Part shown: positions 11,401 to 20,172 of the stretch, piece by piece | How the letters are laid out: every line of letters starts with the position of its first letter | Position numbering within the stretch: position 1 is the stretch's first letter | NCBI GenBank assembly: GCA_037951105.1 | Contig: JBAMJV010010929.1 | Location: 18,503 to 82,502 of the forward strand | Source of the DNA: Echinarachnius parma | Lineage: Eukaryota; Echinodermata; Echinoidea; Clypeasteroida; Echinarachniidae | DNA: 64,000 nt | Direction: 5' to 3' | The notes under the pieces: model-generated | The model's database searches: none | Told to the model about the DNA's origin: nothing | Seen by the model: the letters and a program-made list of their open reading frames with translations, nothing else | Program-made: the position numbers and the translations under genes

Positions 11401-12772
11401 GTCAAAAAGTGCATACAAATTAATTGGAAAATTAGTTTACAAACTTACGATGTCACTCTCTTCGCAATGCCAATGAAAGGGTTTTTATAATGGGAAAATA
11501 TAACTTACAGATGATGAGTATTCTCAAAACAAAAACATGTTCAATATTCTTCAGAATATTCTGAATCGGCTGAATTTGTGTGATTAAAACAAGGTGTTGA
11601 TGTCACTTTCATGCATATGTTTTATTTGCATGCAGGAAGAGGGTTGCGTATCATTGAGGATGGTGGTTTCTATGTCAACCAGCAGAGAGTGACCAATACC
11701 CAGGAGGTGCTGCAGAAGGGACGTCACATCCTTAACAACCACATCAGTCTTCTCAGAACAGGTAGGGATAATATTACTTATAACCACATTTTATGAGAAG
11801 ATGATGACAATCATTTCATTACTTTCATCCTTGTTCTCGTCCGTGCTCGCATCATCTTCAAATATCATCATTATCACCATCATCAACAACATTCTTATCA
11901 TATCCATTATCATCAACATTGTTTCTATCACTACCATCATCACTATCGTCATCGTAATTTTCATCGTCATCATTACCATCAATCATAAACACCACCATCA
12001 CCACCACCACCACCATTCTATGTCAACCAACAGAGAGTGGCCAATGCCCAGGAGGTACTCCAGAAAGGATGTCACATCCTTAGCAACCACATCACTCTTA
12101 GCAGAACAGGTAGGAGTACTTTCACTTAACATCAGTAATTGATGAGAAGATGGGAATCATTTATACTCCATCATCATCATCATCAAGATTGTTATTGTCA
12201 TCACTACAATCTCTATCATCTTCATCATTTTCAAAATCATCAGGGATGTAATTTGATGATGAAGGTGATGACGGTCATGTACATGATTTTGATAGGTACA
12301 TGCACATTTTTGTAAGTATGGTGAGGTAAGGTAGATACTATGCTCACTACTGAGGATTACTATCCTCCTTATCAACCACTACCGACATCCTAATGCTATC
12401 TCTACCATCAATATCATCCTCATCCTCCTCCTTATCATCATCATTATTAACAACACCCATTATTCTCATCATCTTCATCTATACTTCATCATTATCATCA
12501 TTGTCATTTTGTATTAATCACCATCAACGTCGTCATCCTCAGAAAACTGCATTACTCTTCCTTGCACAGGTGAACAATGTCATTGATGGTGATATTCATG
12601 CTGCTAATGTTGCTGTTACTGGTGGTGGCAGTCGATTTGATAATTTATCATTGTCATGCTGCTGCTGATGATGATGACAACAACTTTTCCTCACCTTATT
12701 TCTTATGCTATTTCTCCCTTATGTGTCGTCCATACAGGCAAGAAGAACTACACGCTCATCAAGTGGATATGA
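5456..12772 (+). CDS. YARS2: Mitochondrial tyrosyl-tRNA synthetase, C-terminal seven exons
   Basis: Attaches tyrosine to mitochondrial tRNA-Tyr. Seven exons join with consistent phase and GT-AG borders: 5456-5534, 5955-6064, 8323-8421, 9556-9622, 10685-10870, 11636-11761, 12738-12772 (TGA). The first holds the class I catalytic [15 protein letters not shown] block. The second has [19 protein letters not shown], the KMSKS-equivalent KLGKS loop. The third and fourth form the anticodon-binding helical domain ([19 protein letters not shown]). The fifth to seventh give the C-terminal S4-like RNA-binding domain ([10 protein letters not shown], then [10 protein letters not shown]). The N-terminal half (HIGH-type signature) is not in the window, so earlier exons lie to the left. 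Introns are packed with mobile elements but all visible splice sites are intact. The order and spacing match animal YARS2 rather than the bacterial or cytosolic enzymes. Confidence 0.95.
6416..7491. mobile_element. Composite inverted-repeat element (A-B / A-B'-A')
   Basis: A block A of about 220 bp (starting near tatcggaaataatatcgc) occurs at about 6448-6663, again directly at about 6905-7117, and inverted at about 7262-7478. A second block B (6664-6815) reappears inverted at about 7120-7261. The right half therefore reads A-B'-A', an element with 220-bp terminal inverted repeats, and the left half is a partial copy in the opposite orientation. The whole is bounded by a 13-bp direct repeat, acatatacagagt (6416-6428 and 7479-7491). 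Long frames here are translations of the repeat and have no recognisable domain. It sits in a YARS2 intron between exons 5955-6064 and 8323-8421. Confidence 0.7.
7486..8221. mobile_element. Tc1/mariner-like MITE with TA duplication
   Basis: The left end CAGAGTGTTTACAAAAAAGC and the right end, the inverse of CAGGGTGTTTATATAAAAGC, form terminal inverted repeats that continue through gcggaacccaacttccacc. They are flanked by TA on both sides (7484-7485 and 8222-8223). Partial inverted similarity extends about 100 bp inward (ttggtatcaaa, gaaagagta). There is no transposase. The element is 736 bp and intronic in YARS2. Confidence 0.75.
8593..8895 (-). pseudogene. LINE reverse-transcriptase C-terminal tail fragment
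   Basis: The minus-strand frame contains a conserved post-RT tail: [40 protein letters not shown], then [14 protein letters not shown]. This order (R..R...LT..K, SFF.RT...WN.L) is the usual end of Jockey/RTE-type LINE ORF2 proteins. Only the last roughly 95 codons are present, the expected outcome of 5' truncation. It lies in a YARS2 intron, antisense to the gene. Confidence 0.75.
9022..9451. mobile_element. TTAA-flanked MITE
   Basis: Starts AGGGGACCACC and ends with the inverse of AGGGTACCACC. TTAA flanks both sides (9018-9021 and 9452-9455). AGGG termini with TTAA target duplication fit Kolobok-like (or piggyBac-like) non-autonomous elements. 430 bp, no coding capacity, intronic in YARS2. 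Confidence 0.75.
9726..10037. mobile_element. Foldback MITE with G/C-run ends
   Basis: The left end is a G-run followed by tcacaaagatactaagttga. The right end is aagttcaacttaacaatctttgtgaaacacccccc, its imperfect inverse. Related right-end sequence occurs at 31310-31392 (gatctttgtgaaacacccccc). No coding capacity. The long G-run is probably slippage-prone, so the exact left end is uncertain. Confidence 0.65.
10128..10409. mobile_element. hAT-like MITE (CAGGGCTCGACAC family)
   Basis: The left end CAGGGCTCGACACAA pairs imperfectly with the right end (inverse CAAGCCTCCACACTAA). The direct repeat tatatgg lies immediately outside both ends (10121-10127 and 10410-10416), close to the 8 bp expected for hAT. 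The interior contains several gggcaag / cttgccc words. A related left end, cagggctcg, occurs near 41811. 282 bp, in the YARS2 intron before exon 10685-10870. Confidence 0.65.
11019..11085 (+). pseudogene. Partial duplicate of YARS2 exon 5
   Basis: Sixty-odd bases copy the 3' end of exon 10685-10870 ([14 protein letters not shown]...AAGAIPEG region) with a few substitutions, and keep a GT donor after gaag. The original acceptor and the first two thirds of the exon are missing. Substitutions have created ccaatttgcag, a plausible new acceptor, directly before tggctgcagggg. Inclusion after exon 5 would disturb the peptide, so I regard it as inert or a rare alternative exon. Confidence 0.75.
11104..11286. 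mobile_element. Short MITE with 45-bp inverted ends
   Basis: The left arm CAAGCACCCCCCAAGCACCT, continuing through ataggcatattgcttttaaaga, is mirrored on the right by tctttaaaagcaagatgcatataggtgcttgggggtgcttg. No clear target duplication was found. Intronic in YARS2, between the duplicated exon piece and exon 11636-11761. Confidence 0.65.
11800..12560. repeat. TCA/ATC-rich microsatellite region
   Basis: Imperfect (TCA)n/(ATC)n and CACCAC runs fill 11805-12015, 12166-12245 and 12380-12560. These cause the histidine-, serine- and isoleucine-rich chance frames on both strands. They flank the duplicated exon piece at 12017-12112 and may have mediated that duplication. Confidence 0.8.
12017..12112 (+). 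pseudogene. Partial duplicate of YARS2 exon 6
   Basis: Copies the 3' three quarters of exon 11636-11761 (FYVNQQRV onward to the donor) and continues into the following intron, offset about 349 bp. It reads [20 protein letters not shown] and keeps the frame and the g|gtagg donor. The first 32 bases of the exon and its acceptor are replaced by a CACCAC run, so normal splicing into it is unlikely. The S4-domain register is otherwise preserved. Confidence 0.8.
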
Positions 12773-14956
12773 CCGTGACCTTGCGTCCTCGGCTCATTTC
12801 AGGAGTAGACCTCCGCAGACCAGTCTTTCAGGAGGAGCTGCTTCATCCGGTGCGATGGCTCAGAGGTCGAGTGTCTGCCTCGTGATCAGGAGGTCGCAGG
12901 TTTGAACCTGATTTACTCTGATAATGTATCTGCATTCAATTAGTCCTGCTGTTAATGTATAATGTTTTACTCAACTGAGCATTATGTATTATTACTCAGA
13001 GTGGCTTTATTACTCATGTACTTAGCTTTATAGGGGTTAATCAAGCTGTACTGACAAGGCATGCTACATATCTCAAGGAATACAGTCATGACATGCACCT
13101 AGTATTGAGAGCAGAAAAGTGGTTAAAGTGTCTTGCTGTAACATTGGTATTGAAAGTAAGGCCATTTTACTTGGGTGAGCAGTGCTCATCAGGTAAATGG
13201 CTACCATAAAGAAAAGAGTATTATTATTGCTGATATTATTATGTATATTCAATTTTGAGTCTTCAAAAGAAATGTGAAAACTCAATAATTATGATCCAAG
13301 CCACCAGATGTAATGCATCCAAATTTGTATGTACACATTTGGATTGTATGCCATACCAATGTTAAGAGATCTTCAGAGACATTTATCAGAGAGTTTATTT
13401 GCGCAGTAGTTTGACTATAGGCAAGATTATTTATTTTCATATTTAGATATGAATATGGTTTAGTATTGAGATTTGCAATGAGGAATAATCCCAAAGCATA
13501 TTTATTTCACTACTTCAAAACTGCAAAGTGTATGTGTTGGCAAACTCTTTATTTATTCTTGATATACTGCAATTTGTCTCATGAATACAATAATCTTAGT
13601 TCCATTAGAATTACAGTTGTTTCGAGGCAAAGTTTGTTGATGTTGACGTTGTCTCCACTGTAGTGTCCTGTACACGTCCTTTAGTATTGTTGCGAAGAGA
13701 CATGTTGTGAGTCATTAGAAAAGTTCGAAAAATCTCCGATATTACTAAATATGACAGAACAGAATTCAGGATTAAGTCGTATGTTTATGTTTTCTTTGAG
13801 ATATTCCTCCTTAGATAACACGACACATACCGATGGTAAAGATTTCGGCGGATTTTCACAGTCCAAACCAGAGCAAATAAATATCACATCGTTCACCTTG
13901 TATGTCGCCCTCTACTTATTGGAATACCCCCACAGCAAACATGCATTTTTTTCTTTCTGTAAATGTACACAGTGTATGTATTGGCAAACTCTTTATGCAT
14001 TCTTTGATATACTGGGTTTTTTCTTATGAATTTTTTTTTGTATAACGCAACAAGGCGCTACTATTCACACAACTAACTGTATTAAAAAAAAAAAAAATAG
14101 CTGCAACAAAACAGATTGGTCGTGGTATGTGGCTGGGGCCAAATTGTTCTTGTATGCTTCATTGACATCAAATCTTTCAATAGCGGGGCACCATGTTCCA
14201 AAGTCATTTTTAGTCACCCCCCCCCCCCCCCCCTGTGCTTCCATGCGGCCCAAACTGCTGCATTTGTTGCAGGGACATCAACATTATTCTTGTGGATGGC
14301 TTCAGCCATCCTTTTGCCATTGCCTGAAAATCACTTCACTATTTTACCTTTGTGAGAGTAGGTAATATTCATATCAAATCTCAACTCTTTATTTTAAAAG
14401 AAAGCAACATATTTTGTAATGACGTACCCTATTCATATAATGGATGCGTCCGCATCGACGGTTTAACGTGTACGGCCTACGCTAGTCTGTTGCGGAGACC
14501 CTCTAATACCCAGTAACCGTGTATTGTGCAAGAGAGCGCGTTTGGTTTTACTTGGTTTTACTATGCAGCTTGACAGTGTGTCTAAAACAAAGACTAACAC
14601 TCGCAAACGGCTGATCTACCATCCCGTGGAAGATGAATATTCGTTATTTAATAGGTTTACATTAGAAATAAACAACAACCAATGTGCAAAGAGAGAAAGA
14701 CTCGCGCTCCGCGCTCGATGTGTTCGCTTCGCTCACGATGCTCGCTCGGCTCGCGCAATTGTGCATATAGCGTGAGAGTAGTGACAAAAGACTAGTTTGA
14801 TTGCTGCGAGTCGGACGTCTGCCCAGCTTGTTTTTTTGCTTTCTGTTCCTTCATATACTCAAAATGGCCTCCAGCGCCACCTCTACCAGCATGCCCCTCG
14901 TCACCACGTAGAGGGGCATTGCGGCAGCGTCCTTGGGACCGATGCAGTGGTGTCCC
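12773..14956. other. Intergenic region after YARS2
   Basis: Holds the YARS2 3' flank, a duplicated motif (gtgtatgtgttggcaaactctttat at about 13527, and a variant at about 13974; also inverted near 53310), a poly-C run near 14218, and CG-rich words (cgctccgcgctcg) near 14700. About 14100-14370 and 14800-14875 resemble the minus-strand repeats at 18600-18860 and 18960-19150. No intact gene recognised. Confidence 0.5.
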
Positions 14957-15044
14957 ACGCTTCTTTGTAAATAAGAATACAAGGCATGAGGGAACCGTTA
15001 GAATTTCAGTTGGATTTTGAGGATATGAACAATATTAGAACATG

Positions 15045-15320
15045 CTACAACATGTTCATCATTTCCTTATATGTGGAAACTTTGGTGTTGTATGATTGAA
15101 GGACAACCTTCAACTGTTGCCTTTCTCTGATGTTGTCCAAAGGAAATGGAGTCTTTCGGACTACCATTCTTCCGACTTTGCGACCGGGTATGGTACGGAA
15201 GATGTCCGCGTACTCTACGGCGAAACGAGACGAATCCTCCTTGTAGGCAGCGTACCTGTCCTCCTTGGGACCGATGCAGTAGTGTAGGCAGCTGCATGTC
15301 GTTTGAACCATTTCCTCCAC
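15045..15320 (-). CDS. Candidate exon next to the hAT-derived gene, copy 1
   Basis: A 91-codon minus-strand frame, preserved almost unchanged in the second tandem copy at 16215-16490. It contains CIGPKEDRYAAYKEDSSRF, YADIFRTIPGRKVGRMVVRK and NIRERQQLKVVLQSYN. I do not recognise a domain. It follows the hAT-like exon on the same strand, so it may be part of the same transcript. Conservation between copies could simply reflect recent duplication. Confidence 0.4.
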   Translation of the reverse strand: MEEMVQTTCSCLHYCIGPKEDRYAAYKEDSSRFAVEYADIFRTIPGRKVGRMVVRKTPFPLDNIRERQQLKVVLQSYNTKVSTYKEMMNML

Positions 15321-15531
15321 GTCAAAACACCTCCTCCTCTATATTCGTCCTCACATTGCCCTTACATTTATCCCTGTGTGTAATGGACGACCCATCCAAT
15401 AACTCTTCAGCACTGGTCCGCATATTAAGAAGTGTTGTACAGATACGTCGTATTAAAACAAAACTATGTACCTCGCCAAAAAAGTCATCCTAATTGATCC
15501 CATATCGGGGTGCCATCATTATGCAACTAAC

Positions 15532-15774
15532 CTGCACATAAAATGTGTCTTTGAAAGCTCCAGTCTGTGTGCCACACAATGCATTTTGATCAACCATGGA
15601 GCATCTTCCTGTTGGAATCTTGTCAGAACTCCACTCTTTGCACCAAAGTTGACAGCAGCACCATCAGCTGCCGATGCCATGAAACCGTTCTGCAAGTCAA
15701 GGTTGCGCTCTTCACTCAGCTTCCAGATTGCCTGCTCGACCCCCGCCGCATCACATCTCTCTGGTTCTGCAATC
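15532..15774 (-). CDS. KIAA1586/ZNF862-like (hAT-derived) exon, copy 1
   Basis: A clean 243-nt minus-strand exon between acceptor atgtag and donor gttagt. It reads IAEPERCDAAGVEQAIWKLS, then DGAAVNFGAKSGVLTRFQQE, then PWLIKMHCVAHRLELS. The DGAAVN...GV...(L)I..HCVAHRLEL signature is the RNase H-fold core region of hAT-derived domesticated proteins (ZNF862, KIAA1586 and relatives). It carries the segment around one catalytic Asp. Neighbouring minus-strand frames (15878-16093 upstream, 15045-15320 downstream) are probably further exons. I could not join them into one frame, so intactness is unknown. Confidence 0.7.
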
Positions 15775-15877
15775 CTACATCAAAGAGAAATAAATTATAA
15801 AATAATAATCATTAATCATTGTTGTGAGATTTTCCACTTCCTGTTTCATTGTAATGTCATCATTTTCCTGAACAGTT

Positions 15878-16093
15878 TCATGTGCGTTTAGGGGCTCTCA
15901 TCAGGATGTACCGAAGCATCACAGCAGCTTCCTTTGCATTCATGCAGCGGTGTAGGCCACTACATGTCTTGTCTTTAGTCTCCTTTAGATAGAACACCTC
16001 CTCCTCCACCACTGTCAACTTTGCCACGCTCTTGCATAAATCCTGTGGGTAATGACATCTGAACCCTTCAATCGTTAATATCTTTTTTACCAA
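15878..16093 (-). CDS. Candidate exon upstream of the hAT-derived exon, copy 1
   Basis: A 71-codon minus-strand frame with GLHRCMNAKEAAVMLRYILM near its end. The same C-terminal segment recurs at 17045-17242 in the second tandem copy, with a different upstream sequence. No domain recognised. Placed here because it precedes the hAT-derived exon on the same strand. Confidence 0.35.
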   Translation of the reverse strand: MVKKILTIEGFRCHYPQDLCKSVAKLTVVEEEVFYLKETKDKTCSGLHRCMNAKEAAVMLRYILMRAPKRT

Positions 16094-16214
16094 AAGGGAA
16101 ATTGCAAAAACGCGGAAACATTTCCCACGCTTCGTTGTAAATAAGAATACAAGGCATGAGGGAACCGTTAGAATTTCAGTTGGATTTTGAGGATATGAAC
16201 AATATTAGAAGATG

Positions 16215-16490
16215 CTACAACATGTTCATCATTTCCTTATATGTGGAAACTTTGGTGTTGTATGATTGAAGGACAACCTTCAACTGTTGCCTTTCTCTGA
16301 TGTTGTCCAAAGGAAATGGAGTCTTTCGGACTACCATTCTTCCGACTTTGCGACCGGGTATGGTACGGAAGATGTCCGCGTACTCTACGACGAAACGAGA
16401 CGAATCCTCCTTGTAGGCAGCGTACCTGTCCTCCTTGGGACCGATGCAGTGGTGTAGGCAGCTGCATGTCGTTTGAACCATCTCCTCCAC
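16215..16490 (-). CDS. Candidate exon next to the hAT-derived gene, copy 2
   Basis: Nearly identical to 15045-15320; the substitutions I see are CLHYC to CLHHC and RFAVEY to RFVVEY. Same position within the tandem unit. Function unknown. Confidence 0.4.
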   Translation of the reverse strand: MEEMVQTTCSCLHHCIGPKEDRYAAYKEDSSRFVVEYADIFRTIPGRKVGRMVVRKTPFPLDNIRERQQLKVVLQSYNTKVSTYKEMMNML

Positions 16491-16698
16491 GTCAAAACAC
16501 CTCCTCTATAGTCGTCCTCACATTGCCCTTACATTTATCCCTGTGTGTAATGGACGACCCATCCAATAACTCTTCAGCACTGGTCCGCATATTAAGAAGT
16601 GTTGTACAGATACGTCGTATTAAAACAAAACTATGTACCTCGCCAAAAAAGTCATCCTAATTGATCCCATATCGGGGTGCCATCATTATGCAACTAAC

Positions 16699-16941
16699 CT
16701 GCACATAAAATGTGTCTTTGAAAGCTCCAGTCTGTGTGCCACACGGTGCATTTTAATCAACCATGGAGCATCTTCCTGTTGGAATCTTGTCAGAACTCCA
16801 CTCTTTGCACCAAAGTTGACAGCAGCACCATCAGCTGCCGATGCCACGAAACCGTTCTTCAAGTCAAGGTTGCGCTCTTCACTCGGCTTCCTGATTGCCT
16901 GCTCGACCCCCGCCGCATCACATCTCTCTGGTTCTGCAATC
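16699..16941 (-). CDS. KIAA1586/ZNF862-like (hAT-derived) exon, copy 2
   Basis: Second copy of the 243-nt exon, with the same atgtag acceptor and gttagt donor and the same DGAAVNFGAKSGVLTRFQQE and HR.EL-type signature. The HCVAHRLEL equivalent reads HCTVWHTD-like in other frames only; in the coding frame the cysteine/histidine pair is changed (the codons around 16740-16755 differ from copy 1, acggtgca versus acaatgca). Both copies keep an open frame. Confidence 0.65.
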
Positions 16942-17490
16942 CTACATCAAAGAGAAATAAATTATAAAATAATAATCATTAATCATTGTTGTGAGATTTT
17001 CCACTTCCTGTTTCATTGTAATGTCATCATTTTCCTGAACAGTTTCATGTGCGTTTAGGGGCTCTCATCAGGATGTACTGAAGCATCACAGCAGCTTCCT
17101 TTGCATTCATGCAGCGGTGTAGGCCACTACTGTACATGTCTTGTCTTTGGTCTCCTCCAGATAGAACACCTCCAATCCAATCCACTGTCAACTTTGTGTG
17201 TAATGGACAAAATGAACAACCGATCCAATAATTCTTCACCAATGGTCCACATAAGAAGTGTTGTACAGATACGTCGTATTAAAACAAAACTACTAATGCC
17301 AAATTATGTACCTCGCCCAAAAAGTCGTCCTAATTGATCCCATATCGGGGTGCCATCATTATGTACATGCTGCCTTGGCCCTGGGCAGAGAGCACTTCTG
17401 TTCCACCTCGTGTAAAGTTGTTGTGAAACCTTGGGGCGTTGCAGTTTCTTTCCCGTGCCTGGTATACAGCTTTGAAATTTAGGGTAGGGA

Positions 17491-17787
17491 TTATGTGTGC
17501 AATGGAAAAAATGAACATCCCATCCAATAACTCTTCAGCACTGACAGTTGAAAGCACGTCAGTGTGAAGTGTTCTCTTATGCTTTCGTGTAGGTTGGGAA
17601 AAATAATGGAAAGTTCATGTAGAATGAAACCGTAGCGGTCAGAATCGGGAGTGTTCAGTTTATAAGAGTTATTGATATGGTGTATTGTGCGATGGAGGCT
17701 TGTTATTGTTAAGTTTTTAGGGAGTTTGAAACGAAAATTATTTCCGCCTGGGATGCCTTGATAAGAGTTCATTTTGAGTGGAGCCAT
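17491..17787 (-). pseudogene. LINE-associated ORF1-like N-terminal fragment
   Basis: A 98-codon minus-strand frame beginning MAPLKMNSYQGIPGGNNFRF and KLPKNLTITS, with IIFPNLHESI further on. It aligns by eye with the start of the relic at 37267-37912 (MAKTKKLKTNSYKGKPGE, KLPKN, and IYPNLNQDI). The family is therefore repetitive. In the 37-kb copy the frame leads into a LINE RT tail, so this is most likely an ORF1-like piece of that LINE family. Confidence 0.5.
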
Positions 17788-18600
17788 TCTTTATCTCGTA
17801 CAATGATATAAACTTGGTAATAGCTATACAGTGAACTAACAATACGCATTATGACCTCACCAGTGTAGTTCCAGTAACAGAAGTTAAGTCCGAGTTCTCT
17901 GAATATGTTCACTACACTTGGGACTAAGGAGTTAGTGTGGCCGGTTCACTGTGTCCGTAAATAATTGTCAATATACATAATCAACTTGCTATTTCCATTT
18001 CAGATCACACACATTTCACAATCCATGTATATAAATATCACAATATAGGGCGAAGTGATGAGTCTGTAATAACAGGGTCCAAAATGTGGTATTTTCAGAC
18101 AATTACAAGCAATTTCAGCACAGAAACGCAGTGGCAGTCGTCATCACGTACCGTATCACGTATCGTATCACCACTGTGATTACCAAATACATAAAACTCA
18201 AAAATAAGTCCACATGAGCAGCCGTCATTATATACGAAAATTGCATCTCCAACACCCATCTAATTCTGTTTAGGTACTAGCTGAAGTAAGACAAGCTGCA
18301 GCTGGAAGAAGTTGTAGACAGAAGGAGATTCCACTGCAATAATTGGTGCGCATGTTCACCGTGTTCAAGACAGAGCGTTCGGTTCACGAGGGTACTAATA
18401 GCAACCATGAGCTGAAGGAAATGGACATAGTATCTAGTGGGAAGTATGTCTACAGTATGTAACCTCAGTGCTACCGTATCTAGAATGTTGTCCGTGATCT
18501 GTGAAAATAATAAGTAAAGGAAAGGAAGAGGAGAGAATCAGAATAGTGGAAGTCTAGATACATAATTACAACTATACATGAAATTTAGTCATGTTACAGT
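17788..18600. other. Non-coding stretch with P2X7-array-related fragment
   Basis: Mostly unassigned. About 18335-18500 (ggtgcgcatgttca, ctgaaggaaatggaca, tatctagtgggaagtatg) matches the block at 27215-27345 in the P2X7-C array, so a degraded piece of that array unit lies here. Confidence 0.5.
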
Positions 18601-18606
18601 TTAGGT

Positions 18607-18858
18607 CTATTGACCTTCCAATCTTAGCGGGGCACCAAGTTCCATAGGCCCTGTCACTCTGGGTTTGCATGTGGCCCATACTGCTGCCTTTGTTGCAGGG
18701 ACATCAGCATCATTCCCTTCACTGTCTTGCCTCCATGAGAGCAGGTAACACTTCTCACCTGCTTGGTCTTGTCTAGATGTAGAGCATAATTCGCCTGTTT
18801 CCAGCACCGAGACTTCCACGCTGCTGTTATTGGATCTGGTAGATCTACCAGTAGTCAA
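18607..18858 (-). pseudogene. Fragment related to the P2X7-C array (downstream exon)
   Basis: The minus-strand frame contains TSRQDQAGEKCYLLSWRQDS and DVPATKAAVWATCKPRV. The first segment is nearly identical to the end of the frame at 29190-29456 in the P2X7-C array (TSRQDQAGEECYLLSWRQDS). The second resembles the translation near 14200-14300. Dispersed copy of the same repeat family; function unknown. Confidence 0.5.
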
Positions 18859-18959
18859 GTTTGAAGTAAGATATCAAAATAAGTAACATCATACCTTGCA
18901 CAGAACTTGACAAAGATTTTGTTCCAGGCCTCATTCTTTGCTGTCGTAGCTACGAAAAG

Positions 18960-19272
18960 GTTGCTAGCCTGATGTAGGGTGGTTCGATTGCTGGGAGTCC
19001 GACGCCTGCCCAGCTCTTTTTTTTTGCCTTCTGTTCCTTCATAATGGCCTCCAGCGCCTTCCTGATGTAGGGTGGTTCGATTGCTGCGAGTCCGACGCCT
19101 GCCCAGCTCTTTTTGTTGCCTTCTGTTCCTTCATAATGGCCTCCAGCGCCTTCGCTTTGTTTCCCCTCAGGAGGCTGCAGGAGGCTTCTGTCACAAACTC
19201 TCCAAATGTCTCCGTAGGCAGACGGCTGCCAACCGAATCACCTGTGACAATACGTAAAGGCACCAGAACCAC
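18960..19272 (-). repeat. ~93-bp tandem duplication ending a YqaJ-associated frame
   Basis: The stretch tagggtggttcgattgctg to cataatggcctccagcgcc occurs at about 18976-19052 and again at about 19069-19149, with a diverged copy at about 14800-14875. On the minus strand it encodes ALEAIMKEQKATKRAGQASD, the end of a frame (19039-19272) that probably belongs downstream of the YqaJ-type exonuclease at 19351-19960. Confidence 0.6.
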
Positions 19273-19350
19273 AAATGCAGGCGAATTTGGGCATTTCGGG
19301 GGCGAATTCGCCCGCCGCCCCCATGTATTTTTTTCGCTGTCTCTGGTTCC

Positions 19351-19960
19351 TCAACCGACCTTTTCCTCCTTGATTTCGAGAAGCCCATCGCCACAAGATT
19401 CACAACAAATGATCCCATCCGGGCTAGCCCCAAGATAAACCTGGTCACATTTGACCTTCAGGCCACATTCCCGGACAGTTTCTACATTTTTGCCTGACAA
19501 GGTTCTCATAGGCTGCACGGGCTTCTGCCTCCATCTCCCGGCCATACTTTAACGCAGGCAAGCTTTCCGGCGGTCCTTCGTAGAGCAGCTGTTTTAGAAA
19601 ATTCACGCTTTCCAACGCTTTCCCTTTGCTCTCGAGCATCCTCCTCCCCTTCGTCATTACATTGTGGCACACCAAAGCTGTTATGCGTCGTTTTCTGTGA
19701 CTCTTCCATTCTGCGTTAGCTGCCTGGCCGCGTGTAACCCTCTCCAGTTCTTCAACATCAGAAGTACTGACCATACGTCTGCACCACTCCGTGCGCGGCA
19801 GCACAGGGAGCACAAACACGGCCGCCGGCCGGATCCCATCCTCCACTAGCCGGTCCACGAACTCCCAAAGTTGGGAGTTCGTGGTGGCTGACGAAGTGTA
19901 GCGCCTCAGAGGCGCGACCTCCGGCTCCTTGGCTGATGGTTCCTGTGCCGCCATCGTCAC
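19351..19960 (-). pseudogene. YqaJ-type exonuclease domain, frameshifted
   Basis: A lambda-exonuclease/YqaJ-like nuclease on the minus strand. The first frame (19960-19445) has ERVTRGQAANAEWKSHRKRR followed by ITALVCHNV, and ALKYGREMEAEARAAYENLV. The second frame (to 19351) has VYLGASPDGIICCESCGDGL followed by LEIK. The GASPDG and LEIK motifs carry the metal-binding Asp and the E-x-K of the PD-(D/E)XK fold. The two halves are in different frames around 19480-19500, and after LEIK the expected CP is replaced by EEKVG and a stop. YqaJ-like nucleases occur in animals mainly in ISL2EU-type transposons and relatives. Likely a pseudogene. Confidence 0.75.
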
Positions 19961-20172
19961 CTGCGGCTTTCAGCAGTTCCGGCTTCTGCGGACAATAACG
20001 GATCGTATGGGTGAGATCGCCATTGACTCCACAGATGGGGCATGTGAGCAAAGCGAGGAAAGGTCGTTGGTCCCCATATCGAGGACCAACACCCTTCCCC
20101 GAGCCGCCCCTAACCTCCCTACGTATCGCCTCATGTTTTTATGCATTCGCCTGAATGTGAGGCCTCCCTCAC

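Larger units (their letters stand above)
14957..17295. repeat. Tandem duplication, ~1,170-bp unit (two copies plus a partial third)
   Basis: Unit 1 is about 14957-16126, unit 2 about 16127-17295, at offsets 1,167-1,170 with very few differences. The start of a third, degraded copy runs from about 17200 to 17360 (catatcggggtgccatcattatg recurs at 17341). Each unit carries minus-strand exons of a hAT-transposase-derived gene. Each also includes a block (about 14960-15045 and 16050-16215) related to the right half of the TTAA-flanked element at 54727-55098. Confidence 0.85.

Noticed and set aside
11801-12668. Ser/Ile/His-rich open frames
   Set aside because: Produced by (TCA)n/(ATC)n microsatellites in YARS2 introns.
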